Positions 27,638 through 35,684 of a DNA stretch of 64,000 bases are shown here, one piece after another. Origin of the DNA: CAIXPS01 sp034430115 (GTDB lineage: Bacteria > Chloroflexota > Anaerolineae > J036 > Brachytrichaceae). Each line of letters opens with the position of its first letter. Within the stretch, counting starts at the first letter, position 1. The stretch is taken from contig DAOUFG010000080.1 in the NCBI GenBank assembly GCA_034430115.1, positions 1-64,000 of the forward strand, read 5' to 3'. The position numbers and the translations under genes are program-made. The notes beneath the pieces were generated by a model. That model was not told where the DNA came from. It saw nothing but the letters and a program-made list of their open reading frames with translations, and did not search any database.

Positions 27638-27883
27638 CTACTCTTCGGGCGGTGGGACGGGCAAATCTTCCACTTTCGTGTTGATCCATTTCTCACCTTC
27701 CTGGATCAACATGATTGGAATGCCATCGCGGATGGGATATTTGCGGCCACACTCCGGCTGTACCAGCCAGGTATCCTTCACCAGCGTCAGCTTGCCGGGG
27801 TCTTCGCCGGGCTGACGCGTAGCGCCGGAAACACAATGCGGGCAGCGCAAGATTTCAAGTAGCTCTGGGCTGATCGTTGCCAT
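27638..27883 (-). CDS. Trm112/YcaR-family small zinc-ribbon-like protein
   Basis: An 81-residue protein with the family's start, MATISPELLEILRCPHC, and end, CGRKYPIRDGIPIMLIQEG. In eukaryotes Trm112 activates several methyltransferases; the bacterial role is unclear. The first CPxC pair is present and the second position keeps one Cys (ECGRKYPI). ATG 27883 is the natural family start. It lies 53 bp upstream of the OB-fold protein gene. Confidence 0.88.
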   Translation of the reverse strand: MATISPELLEILRCPHCVSGATRQPGEDPGKLTLVKDTWLVQPECGRKYPIRDGIPIMLIQEGEKWINTKVEDLPVPPPEE

Positions 27884-28011
27884 TAGCTGATTACTCCGTA
27901 ACTTTAGTTTTGTTGATTGTAGATGAAACATCGACGGACGGCATGGCAAATCATGCGCACACATCCTCCGTCATCCACCCAGCACCAATGATACGACGGT
28001 TAAAAGAAGAA

Positions 28012-28107
28012 TGTCATTTCGAGCGAAGCGAGAAATCTTGGCATCACGCTTTGGCATGGCGCATCAAGGCTCAAGATTCCTCCTCGCTGCCGCTCGTCGG
28101 AATGACA
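28012..28107. repeat. Palindromic MITE-like element with TGTCATTTCGAG ends
   Basis: Left end TGTCATTTCGAGCGAAGCGA and onward with AATCTTGGC; right end CAAGATTCCTCC, CTCGTCGG and AATGACA. It is an imperfect 96-bp inverted repeat of a type widespread in bacterial intergenic DNA. It sits between the Trm112-like gene and mfd with no gene of its own. Confidence 0.8.
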
Positions 28108-28111
28108 GGGG

Positions 28112-31100
28112 TTACGCCACCGCCACGCGCATGTTGGCGAGTTCTTCCATCACCTTCATCAGGCGCTGCTTCCACACTTCGGGCGGGCCGCTGCGCAGGA
28201 ACGTCACCTGCCGCCGACCGATGAGCGCATCCTCGCCCAACAGGCGCACCAACGCATTGCGGTCAAGCTGCTCGATGGCGTCGGCATGGATGGCGAAGCG
28301 GTTGCCATCGGTCGTCACCGATTGTGCGCCCAGCCGCATGGCGTGCAGTTTCAGGCGCGCCTGGTAGGTCAGGTTCAGCGCCGGCTGCGGCAACTTGCCA
28401 AAGCGGTCGGTCAGTTCGTCTTCGAACTGGCGGATGTTTTCCTCGCTATCCAGGCTGGCGACACGCCGGTACATCTGCAAGCGCAACGGCTGGTCGCCGA
28501 TGTAATCCTGCGGCAGGCCGATGGTGAGCGGCAAATCAATCGTCACCGGGGTCGGCTCCGGCTCGGGCAGCGCTGTGCCGTCGCGCACGGCACGCATGAT
28601 ACTCACCTCACGCGCCAGGAGCCGCGTGTACAGGTCCAGCCCAACGCTGGCTACCTGACCGCTCTGGCGCGGGCCCAGAATATCCCCGGCACCGCGCAGT
28701 TCCAGGTCGCGCATGGCGATCAGGTACCCGGCGCCGATGCCGGCCACCTCGCGCAACGTCTCCAGGCGCTCACGCGCTTCAGGCGTCATGGTGGTGCGGC
28801 GGTCGTAGAGGAAGTAGGCATATGCCTGTGTGGTGGAACGCCCCACCCGCCCGCGCAACTGGTAGAGGTCCGCCAGGCCGAAGTGGTCGGCACGGTCCAC
28901 GATGATGGTATTGGCGTTGGAGATGTCCAACCCACTTTCCACGATGTTGGTGGAAAGCAGAATATCCGTGCGCCCTTCGGCAAAGTCCGTCATGATGCGC
29001 GCGAGCTGGCGCTCTTGCATCTGCCCGTGCGCCACGCTCAACGTGGCATCGGGCACCAACCGGCGCAGTTTCTGCTCCAACAGGTGAATCGTGCTCACAC
29101 GGTTGTGCACGAAGAACACCTGGCCCTCACGATCCAGCTCACGTTGGATGGCCTGTTTGATCACCATATCGTCGAACGGGCCGACGTAGCTGATGATCGG
29201 CAAACGCTCGGCAGGAGGCGTTTCGATGCGGCTCACATCACGGATGCCGCTCAGGCCAAAGTAGAGCGTGCGGGGGATGGGCGTCGCGGTGAGCGTGAGC
29301 ACATGGACGTTGGTGCGCATTTGCTTCAGCCGCTCCTTGGCCGTGACGCCAAAGCGCTGCTCTTCGTCGATAATAAGCAGCCCCAGGTTCGCAAATTCCA
29401 CGCTCTTGGCAACCAACGCGTGCGTGCCGATCACAATATCGACGGTACCATCTTTCAATCCTTCCAGCACCCGGCGCTTCTCGGCCGGCGTGCGGAAACG
29501 CGATAGCACTTCGATGTGAATCGGATAGGGCGCCAGGCGCTTGGTGAAGGTAGCCCCATGCTGTTGAGCCAGCACGGTGGTGGGCACCAGCACCGCCACC
29601 TGGTAGCCATCTTGCACCGACTTAAACGCAGCGCGCAGGGCCACTTCGGTCTTGCCAAAGCCCACGTCGCCGCAGATCAGCCGATCCATCGGCTTGGCGC
29701 GTTCCAGGTCGTGTTTCACGTCTTCCACTGCGCGCAACTGGTCGTCCGTCTCCACGTAGGGGAAGCTGGCTTCCAACTCGGCCTGCCAGGAGGAATCTTT
29801 GCTCATCGCAACGCCCTGGGCCATCTCCCGCTCGGCATATAGCTTCAGCATGTCGCGCGCCACTTCCGCCGCGGCCCCACGCGCCTTCTGCTTGGTCGCA
29901 GTCCAGTCGGGCGTGCCCAGTTTATTCAATTGCGGGCGCGATTCGTCGCTGCCGACATAGCGCGACACACGATCGAGCTGGTGCAGCGGCACATACAGCC
30001 GGTCGGCATCTTGATATTCCAGCAGCAGATATTCGCGTTCGCCTTCCACGGGCTCGTAGGGTGTGCCGGTATTCACCGTCAGGCGCACCAGGCCACGGAA
30101 GATGCCGATGCCGTAATCTTCGTGCACCACCACGTCGCCGGGTTGCCAGTCGGCAAAGGCACGCTCTGGGGCAGCCCGGCGCGCGCGGCCATATTGCCAC
30201 GGTTCGGGCCGCACATAGCCGAATATCTCGGCATCGGTGATGAGGATGAGGTTGGAGATTGAGGGTTCGGGATCAGAGATTTGAGATTGCCGACTCCCAT
30301 CGCCCGTCGTCAATTGCTCGTCTGTCAGCGTTCCCGAAATGCTATTCTCTAATCTCGATTCTCCAATCTCTCTAAAGACAAACCCTTCCGGCAACGCCCC
30401 GGTGACGAACGACAGAGCCCCTTGCGGCGGCTCATCCAGCGCGATTTGCGAAGCAATCGCCGAATTGTGCTCGGACCACATCTCCGCCAGGCGAGCCGAC
30501 TGGCGTGAGACGACCACCGTCGCCAGGTTGCCCTGGGCCGCGTCCGACACATTCCCGCGCAGGTAATCCATCACCGGCGAAAGCTGGCCGGCGAAGTGTG
30601 GCGGCGTGCTGAAATGATCGGCAAATGGATGGCGCGAAAGCGCCGGTGCGCCGGAAGCCTGCCCCAACACCAGCACGCTCGCCTGGCGCTGAAGGCCCTG
30701 CGCCATCACCTCCCACTCGACAAAAGGCACACCCTCATCAACTGCACTCAATGGTGTGGCCGGCTGCTCACCCTCTTCGGTTGGGATGATCGTCTCGCGT
30801 TCGCGCTCGGCCTTCTTCTCCAGCGCCAGCCAGCCGTCGTGCAGTTCGTCTTCGTCGTCGATCACCAGCAGCATGTTATCGCCCAGGTAATCGAGCAGCG
30901 TCGCCATCGGGGCATCCGCCGGGCGCATGCTCTCCAGCGGAGTGAGCACCAGGCGATCCAACAGTTCGCCGCTCCGCTGCGTGCCCGGGTCGAACTGGCG
31001 GATGGATTCGATCTGGTTGCCAAACAATTCGATGCGCGCAGGCAGCGCATGCGCCGGCGACCAGACGTCGATGATGCCACCGCGCCGGCTGAATGCGCCG

Positions 31101-31669
31101 ATGCGTTCCACCACGCTCTCGTTCTCATAGCCCAGGTTCACCCAATGTGCCAGGCTGGGTTCCAGGGCCATCGTCTGATCGCGTCGCAGCACGCGCATTG
31201 CAGCCTTGAATTGTGCCGGCGGCAACGTGGGGTGCATTAGCGAGCGCGGGCTGACCACGATGATGGGAGCATCCTCTGGCTTATATTCGCGTGCGTTCAG
31301 GCTGGCCAGCACCATGCTGCGTTGCACGGTGACGTCCAACACCGGCGCAACCGTGTCGTAAAACGCCGTATTCGGCTCGGTGAAGCGCTGGACATAGGAT
31401 GGGAGGCTGGTTTGCTCCGCCCCGGTCAACGCGATCGACCGGAGCGCATCCGTGGCATTGCGCGAAAGCTCCACCGACGAAGTCAGGTATACGATTGGCC
31501 AGCGCAGTTCATGATGCAGTGCGGCGATCAACGCCGGGCGTGCTGCGCGTAATAACCCCAGGCCACGCCCTCGTTCGAGCGCGTGTCTGCGCGTTGCATC
31601 GGCCAGGCTTTGGAAGTCGGGTATGCGTAGAATGGGAGCGATGATGCCGAAGAGAGACATAGCCAGCAA
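28112..31669 (-). CDS. mfd: Transcription-repair coupling factor
   Basis: A 1185-residue DNA translocase that removes RNA polymerase stalled at lesions and recruits UvrA. It has an N-terminal UvrB-homology region, the RNA-polymerase-interaction domain (GDVVVHEDYGIGIFRGLVRL at about residues 510-530), helicase motifs including Walker A ICGDVGFGKTEVAL and DEEQ (LLIIDEEQRFGV), the TRG region, and a C-terminal TRCF domain. Residues about 433-473 (30250-30372) are an in-frame palindromic repeat, placed between the N-terminal part and the polymerase-interaction domain, where a linker is tolerated. Length is otherwise typical (about 1150). Confidence 0.97.
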   Translation of the reverse strand: MLAMSLFGIIAPILRIPDFQSLADATRRHALERGRGLGLLRAARPALIAALHHELRWPIVYLTSSVELSRNATDALRSIALTGAEQTSLPSYVQRFTEPNTAFYDTVAPVLDVTVQRSMVLASLNAREYKPEDAPIIVVSPRSLMHPTLPPAQFKAAMRVLRRDQTMALEPSLAHWVNLGYENESVVERIGAFSRRGGIIDVWSPAHALPARIELFGNQIESIRQFDPGTQRSGELLDRLVLTPLESMRPADAPMATLLDYLGDNMLLVIDDEDELHDGWLALEKKAERERETIIPTEEGEQPATPLSAVDEGVPFVEWEVMAQGLQRQASVLVLGQASGAPALSRHPFADHFSTPPHFAGQLSPVMDYLRGNVSDAAQGNLATVVVSRQSARLAEMWSEHNSAIASQIALDEPPQGALSFVTGALPEGFVFREIGESRLENSISGTLTDEQLTTGDGSRQSQISDPEPSISNLILITDAEIFGYVRPEPWQYGRARRAAPERAFADWQPGDVVVHEDYGIGIFRGLVRLTVNTGTPYEPVEGEREYLLLEYQDADRLYVPLHQLDRVSRYVGSDESRPQLNKLGTPDWTATKQKARGAAAEVARDMLKLYAEREMAQGVAMSKDSSWQAELEASFPYVETDDQLRAVEDVKHDLERAKPMDRLICGDVGFGKTEVALRAAFKSVQDGYQVAVLVPTTVLAQQHGATFTKRLAPYPIHIEVLSRFRTPAEKRRVLEGLKDGTVDIVIGTHALVAKSVEFANLGLLIIDEEQRFGVTAKERLKQMRTNVHVLTLTATPIPRTLYFGLSGIRDVSRIETPPAERLPIISYVGPFDDMVIKQAIQRELDREGQVFFVHNRVSTIHLLEQKLRRLVPDATLSVAHGQMQERQLARIMTDFAEGRTDILLSTNIVESGLDISNANTIIVDRADHFGLADLYQLRGRVGRSTTQAYAYFLYDRRTTMTPEARERLETLREVAGIGAGYLIAMRDLELRGAGDILGPRQSGQVASVGLDLYTRLLAREVSIMRAVRDGTALPEPEPTPVTIDLPLTIGLPQDYIGDQPLRLQMYRRVASLDSEENIRQFEDELTDRFGKLPQPALNLTYQARLKLHAMRLGAQSVTTDGNRFAIHADAIEQLDRNALVRLLGEDALIGRRQVTFLRSGPPEVWKQRLMKVMEELANMRVAVA
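30250..30372 (-). repeat. GATT-phrase palindromic repeat inside mfd
   Basis: Left arm GTTGGAGATTGAGGGTTCGG and onward with GAGATTTGAGATTGCC; right arm ATTCTCTAATCTCGATTCTCC and onward. The frame stays open and encodes about 40 Ser/Gly/Glu/Thr-rich residues. It is the third gene-internal copy in this window. Confidence 0.85.
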
Positions 31670-31721
31670 ATTTTAAACCAGTTCGTCGATTCTTGACGAG
31701 TAACCGCGCTCTTCGAGGAGA

Positions 31722-31768
31722 TACCACAAAGTCACAAAAACACAAAGTACACGAAGTACACGAAGTAA
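31722..31768. repeat. ACACGAAGT phrase repeat
   Basis: CCACAAAGTCACAAAAACAC then AAAGTACACGAAGTACACGA: tandem 9- to 10-nt CACAAAGT/CACGAAGT units in the mfd-rsmI gap. It is a separate phrase class from the GATT family. Confidence 0.65.
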
Positions 31769-31794
31769 TATTGTGTCTGAAGTAGTATCCAACT

Positions 31795-32523
31795 ATGACC
31801 CTTTACCTTGTAGCAACACCGATCGGCAACCTGGGCGATATCACCCTGCGCGCGCTGGAAACCCTGCGCAACGTGGACGTCGTCGCCAGCGAAGACACGC
31901 GCAAAACGGGGCTGTTGCTGAAACATTTCGACATTCAGAAGCCGCAGCTCTCATTCCACGAACACAACGAGCAACGCGCCGGCCAGAAGATCCTCTCGCT
32001 CCTGGAACAGGGCCAGTCGGTGGCCGTGGTCACTGACGCGGGCACGCCGGGCGTTTCGGACCCCGGCTTCACCGTGGTGAGGCAAGCCATCGAAGCCGGC
32101 ATCGCGGTGACGATGATCCCCGGCCCCAGCGCGGTCATCATGGCCCTGGTGCTCTCCGGGTTGCCGGTGCACTCGTTCACCTTTCGCGGCTTCCCGCCCC
32201 GCAAAAGCGGCGCGCGCCGCCGTTTCCTGGCCGTGGACCAGGACATGCCCCACACGTTGATCTATTACGAAAGTCCCTACCGGCTGGAAGGGTTGCTGGA
32301 AGACGCGCTGGCCGTCTTTGGCGACCGGCCGGCCGCGTTGGCCAACGACCTGACCAAACTCTTCGAAGCCGTCCAGCGCGGGAGCTTGTCGGAGCTATTG
32401 GCCGCGGTCAAATCCAAAGAGCCTAAGGGGGAATACACCGTCGTCATCGCCGGGGCGCCTGACGCGCGTCGCAAGGGGCACGCTGAAGATGACGAGGCGT
32501 TCGCGCCGGAGAGCGACGAATAG
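31795..32523 (+). CDS. rsmI: 16S rRNA (cytidine1402-2'-O)-methyltransferase
   Basis: A 242-residue TP-methylase-fold enzyme acting on C1402 of 16S rRNA in the ribosome decoding centre. The family start MTLYLVATPIGNLGDITLRA and the motifs VVASEDTRKTGLLL, VVTDAGTPGVSDPGF and IPGPSAVIMAL are all present. The C-terminal tail past residue 220 is acidic and not conserved. The TGT homologue starts 11 bp after its stop, and an rRNA methyltransferase follows that, forming a small RNA-modification cluster on the plus strand. Confidence 0.96.
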   Translation: MTLYLVATPIGNLGDITLRALETLRNVDVVASEDTRKTGLLLKHFDIQKPQLSFHEHNEQRAGQKILSLLEQGQSVAVVTDAGTPGVSDPGFTVVRQAIEAGIAVTMIPGPSAVIMALVLSGLPVHSFTFRGFPPRKSGARRRFLAVDQDMPHTLIYYESPYRLEGLLEDALAVFGDRPAALANDLTKLFEAVQRGSLSELLAAVKSKEPKGEYTVVIAGAPDARRKGHAEDDEAFAPESDE

Positions 32524-32534
32524 AGGATTAGCTC

Positions 32535-33641
32535 ATGGCACAGCACGTACCGATCAACCAATCGCTCCACCTGGCGCACGGCGACCTGCCCCTGCCGGCC
32601 TTCCTGCCCGACGCCACGCTGGGCGTGGTGCGCGCTGTGGACTCGGCCGACCTGGAGGCGTGCGGCACGCAGGCCGTGGTGATGAACACCTTTCACCTGA
32701 TGCAACGCCCCGGCTCCACCACCGTGCAGGCATTGGGCGGGCTGCACCGCATGTCGGGCTGGCCCCACCCTATCGTCACCGATTCGGGCGGCTTCCAGGC
32801 CTATTCGCTCATCCGCCAGAACCCACGCAACGGCAGCCTGAACAACCAGGGTATCATCTTCCGCCCCGAAGGATCGGATAAGAAACTGCAACTGACGCCC
32901 GAGAAAACGATCCAGCTCCAGTTCAGCTACGATTCGGACGTCGTCATCTGCCTGGATGACTGCACCAACGCCGACGACCCGCCCGAGACCCAGCAGGAAT
33001 CGGTACGCCGCACGATTGCCTGGGCGCGCCGCTGCAAAGAGGAATACCAGCGCATCGTGGCGCAGAAGAAGTTGAGCGAACAGGAACGCCCGCTGCTCTT
33101 CGCCGTGGTGCAGGGCGGCGCGGATATGGCGTTGCGCCGGCAATGCGCCGAAGCACTGTTGGAGATCGGCTTCGACGGCTTTGGCTACGGCGGCTGGCCG
33201 ATTGACGCGCAGGGCAACCTGCTCACCGAGATCGTGAACTACACCCGCGAACTGATCCCGCGCCAGTTCCCCATGCACGCCCTGGGCATCGGTCACCCGC
33301 CCAGCATCCTGGCCTGCACGCAGATGGGCTATGAAATCTTCGATAGCGCCATGCCCACTCGCGACGCGCGCCATGGGCGGCTCTACACTTTCGCGCAAGA
33401 CCCTGCCAGCGAGGATCTCTTCGGCGACGACTGGTTCGCCTACGTCTACGTGACCGACGACAAATACATCAAGGATGCGCGCCCCGTCAGCCCGTGGTGC
33501 GATTGCCCGGCCTGTTCGCGTTACTCGTTGGGCTACCTGCATCATCTATTCAAAGTAAACGATGCCCTGTTCTTCCGCCTGGCCACCCTGCATAATCTGC
33601 GCTTCATGGCACAGTTCATGGCAAAGCTTAAAAGAAGCTGA
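32535..33641 (+). CDS. tgt: tRNA-guanine transglycosylase-family protein (divergent)
   Basis: A 368-residue protein of the TGT family, which swaps a guanine in tRNA for a 7-deazaguanine. Substrate Asp D83 is in VTDSGGFQ, and the catalytic Asp D270 is in IFDSAMPTRDARHG. The zinc site is C322, C324, C327 and H353. The substrate-recognition segment normally reading GGLAVGE is GYGGWPIDAQGN (about 217-228), and FDC is FDS. These are the positions that set base specificity, so the substrate may differ from canonical bacterial TGT. No queA or queC-F gene is adjacent. It is 11 bp after rsmI and 8 bp before the rRNA methyltransferase. Confidence 0.85.
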   Translation: MAQHVPINQSLHLAHGDLPLPAFLPDATLGVVRAVDSADLEACGTQAVVMNTFHLMQRPGSTTVQALGGLHRMSGWPHPIVTDSGGFQAYSLIRQNPRNGSLNNQGIIFRPEGSDKKLQLTPEKTIQLQFSYDSDVVICLDDCTNADDPPETQQESVRRTIAWARRCKEEYQRIVAQKKLSEQERPLLFAVVQGGADMALRRQCAEALLEIGFDGFGYGGWPIDAQGNLLTEIVNYTRELIPRQFPMHALGIGHPPSILACTQMGYEIFDSAMPTRDARHGRLYTFAQDPASEDLFGDDWFAYVYVTDDKYIKDARPVSPWCDCPACSRYSLGYLHHLFKVNDALFFRLATLHNLRFMAQFMAKLKRS

Positions 33642-33649
33642 GAGACGCC

Positions 33650-34477
33650 ATGCACGAACACGATCACGCACCGGACGAATCGCTGCAACAGCTTGTGGGC
33701 GAGGTAAAAGCCAGCAGCAAATATCGGCACGTCTGTGCAGACCTGGTGCGTGCCTTGGGCGCGCAAGAGCTGAACAAGCGCGATTACCGCGACGCCGTCA
33801 AAGCCGTGAAGAACAAGTTGCACCAGGTTGGCGGGGCATACCTGGATCACACGCCCAACTACGCCGTCTGGCTGAAAGACCTGCAAGAGGCCCGCTTAAT
33901 CGGTTCAGAAGCGCTGCGCGCGGTGTGCCGGCGCATGATGAGCCTGCATGCCTCCACGCGTGAACGATTGCCCATCCTGGCGCCCTTTTATGCCGAAATC
34001 CTGGGCACACTCCCGCCGATTCACTCGATCGTGGACGTGGCATGTGGCTTCAACCCACTTGCGATTCCCTGGATGCCGCTGGCCCCCGGCGCGACGTACC
34101 ACGCAATTGATATTTACGAGGATATGATGACCTTCCTTGAACAGGCAATCGACTTATGTGGCCTGCATCCCGTGACGTTGGCGCGCAGCGTGCTGCACAA
34201 CTACCCGCAAATCCCCCCCTGTGACTTGGCGTTGGTGCTCAAGGCTATTCCCTGCCTGGAGCAGGTGGATAAAGCGGTGGGCGGGCGACTATTGGAACAG
34301 ATTCAGGCACAGCATCTGCTTGTTTCATTTCCGGTTCATAGTCTGGGTGGGCGATCCAAGGGCATGTCTGCCAATTACGAAGCACACTTCGCCGAATTAA
34401 TAAATGAGAAGGACTGGTCGGTACAGACCTATCGGTATGATACGGAATTAGCTTTCCTTGTAACGAAGCAAAAATAA
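33650..34477 (+). CDS. 16S rRNA m7G1405-type methyltransferase homologue (FmrO/Rmt family)
   Basis: A 275-residue protein of the Arm/Rmt/FmrO family, whose members methylate N7 of G1405 in 16S rRNA and confer aminoglycoside resistance. It shows STRERLPIL (about 102-110), the SAM site SIVDVACGFNPLAI (126-139), DIYEDM (154-159), the LVLKAIPCLEQ strand, and the signature SFPVHSLGGRSKGM (226-239) followed by Y-x2-HF. The spacing matches acquired Rmt enzymes (about 250 residues). It sits with rsmI and the TGT homologue, so it may be a chromosomal housekeeping modifier rather than an acquired gene. Activity is not demonstrated. Confidence 0.85.
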   Translation: MHEHDHAPDESLQQLVGEVKASSKYRHVCADLVRALGAQELNKRDYRDAVKAVKNKLHQVGGAYLDHTPNYAVWLKDLQEARLIGSEALRAVCRRMMSLHASTRERLPILAPFYAEILGTLPPIHSIVDVACGFNPLAIPWMPLAPGATYHAIDIYEDMMTFLEQAIDLCGLHPVTLARSVLHNYPQIPPCDLALVLKAIPCLEQVDKAVGGRLLEQIQAQHLLVSFPVHSLGGRSKGMSANYEAHFAELINEKDWSVQTYRYDTELAFLVTKQK

Positions 34478-34935
34478 AACCGGCAGGAAAATTGTTTATA
34501 ATTCTCGGTGTAATAAAAATTACGGTTGAGTTTGGGTCCTGTCGTTACAGCGAGACGAGGATTTAGATGTCAAGGCCAGTGGCTTTGGCATCCAGTACAT
34601 TTGAAATGTTAAGTGTTAACAACCGGTAAACACCGAAACGCACCACGAACAGGAGTTGGGTACAAAAGAACGTCAGCACACTCCGATGCCCGTTTGGCAG
34701 TATAGAGTGAGCGATAGTTACCGGTGGACACTCATACTCGACGCCGTAGGGCGTAACACAAACTTTTAGGCCGTTGGGCGGTTGAGTCGCTCACACTAAG
34801 ATTGTGAGGTGCCGGTTCTACCGGCGCTGTTGTGAGAAAAATTAACATTTCGATTGCCGGCCTCTTGCGTGGCTGTGACGATGCGTCTCTAACGACAGTG
34901 AAGAAAATCGTTGCAGCCGCGCTTTGTTTTTCGAA
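34478..34935. other. Structured intergenic region before recX, unidentified
   Basis: 458 bp without a convincing gene. Several paired segments are visible. GTGAGCGA (near 34708) pairs with TCGCTCAC (near 34786), enclosing ACGCC/GGCGT and GGCCG/CGGTT-like stems. TGCC/GGCA lies near 34687. GTGCCGGT/ACCGGCGC lies near 34808-34827. A perfect TATAAT lies at 34497-34502 with no good -35. I do not recognise RNase P, tmRNA, 6S or a known riboswitch. It could be an independent structured RNA or a long leader of recX/rny. Confidence 0.5.
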
Positions 34936-35625
34936 ATGTCAGGCACAATCACGGCCTTGAAGGCGCAAGAGCGATCGAAAGACCGGGTTAATATCTACCT
35001 GGACGGTCAGTTCGCATTTGGGTTGGCGTTGATTCATGCTCTCTGGTTGAGAGTAGGACAGCGCTTGTCCGATGAAGAGATCGCGGCGCTTCAAGAGGCC
35101 GACACACTGGAGAAAGCCAAACAGCGGGCGCTTGGATTGATTTCGTATCGCCCGCGCAGCGTGAAGGAAGTGCACCGCAGGTTGCAGCGTGCCGGCGTGG
35201 ACGAAAAGACAATCGGCGAAGTTGTAACAAGCCTGCAACAGGCCGGGTTGCTGGACGACGCATCGTTCAGCAAGTCGTGGGTCGAAAGCCGATTGGAAGC
35301 CAGCCCACGCAGCAAACGTATGATCGCGTGGGAACTACGCCAGAAAGGGGTTAGTGAATCAGCCATCCATGCATCCCTGGGCGACGTAAACGATGAAGAA
35401 TCTGCCTACCGGTTGGCACAAAAGCGCTGGCCGCGCGTGGCACAACTACACCCGGCGCTGGAACGAAAACGGAAACTGACTGAGTACCTGGCCCGGCATG
35501 GGTTCACCTATGACGTCATCGAAAACGTCATCGCAAGGCTGGAGCAAGAAGCAGGCACACAGAATGATACCGACAAAGAGACGGCGGACGATGAAAACGA
35601 GCAATGGCAGACGCCCCAGGAGTAG
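34936..35625 (+). CDS. recX: RecX regulatory protein
   Basis: A 229-residue helical protein that binds RecA filaments and limits their activity. It has the RecX pattern of three-helix repeats: SYRPRSVKEVHRRLQRAGVDEKTI, ASFSKSWVESRLEASPRSKRMIAWELRQKGV and LTEYLARHGFTYDVI. ATG 34936 (MSGTITALKAQE) is chosen over a TTG at 34924; no clear ribosome site is seen. The C-terminal tail past residue 205 is acidic and not conserved. recA is not adjacent. rny begins 59 bp downstream on the same strand. Confidence 0.88.
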   Translation: MSGTITALKAQERSKDRVNIYLDGQFAFGLALIHALWLRVGQRLSDEEIAALQEADTLEKAKQRALGLISYRPRSVKEVHRRLQRAGVDEKTIGEVVTSLQQAGLLDDASFSKSWVESRLEASPRSKRMIAWELRQKGVSESAIHASLGDVNDEESAYRLAQKRWPRVAQLHPALERKRKLTEYLARHGFTYDVIENVIARLEQEAGTQNDTDKETADDENEQWQTPQE

Positions 35626-35684
35626 CGTCACAATAAGGCCGGAGCACCCCGCTGATCTTCTATAAAAGGGAATTAGCAGTCACT

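Noticed and set aside
28286..29506. A 406-codon frame antisense to mfd
   Set aside because: Shadow frame with no motif; mfd helicase motifs lie on the other strand.
28112..31669. mfd as a pseudogene because of the inserted repeat
   Set aside because: The frame is intact from start to stop and all motifs are present on both sides of the insert.
32277..33545. A 422-codon frame antisense to the TGT homologue
   Set aside because: Shadow frame; the plus-strand gene has catalytic and zinc residues in place.
34478..34935. RNase P RNA, tmRNA, 6S RNA or SRP RNA
   Set aside because: None of the conserved core sequences I know for these RNAs is present; left as an unidentified structured region.
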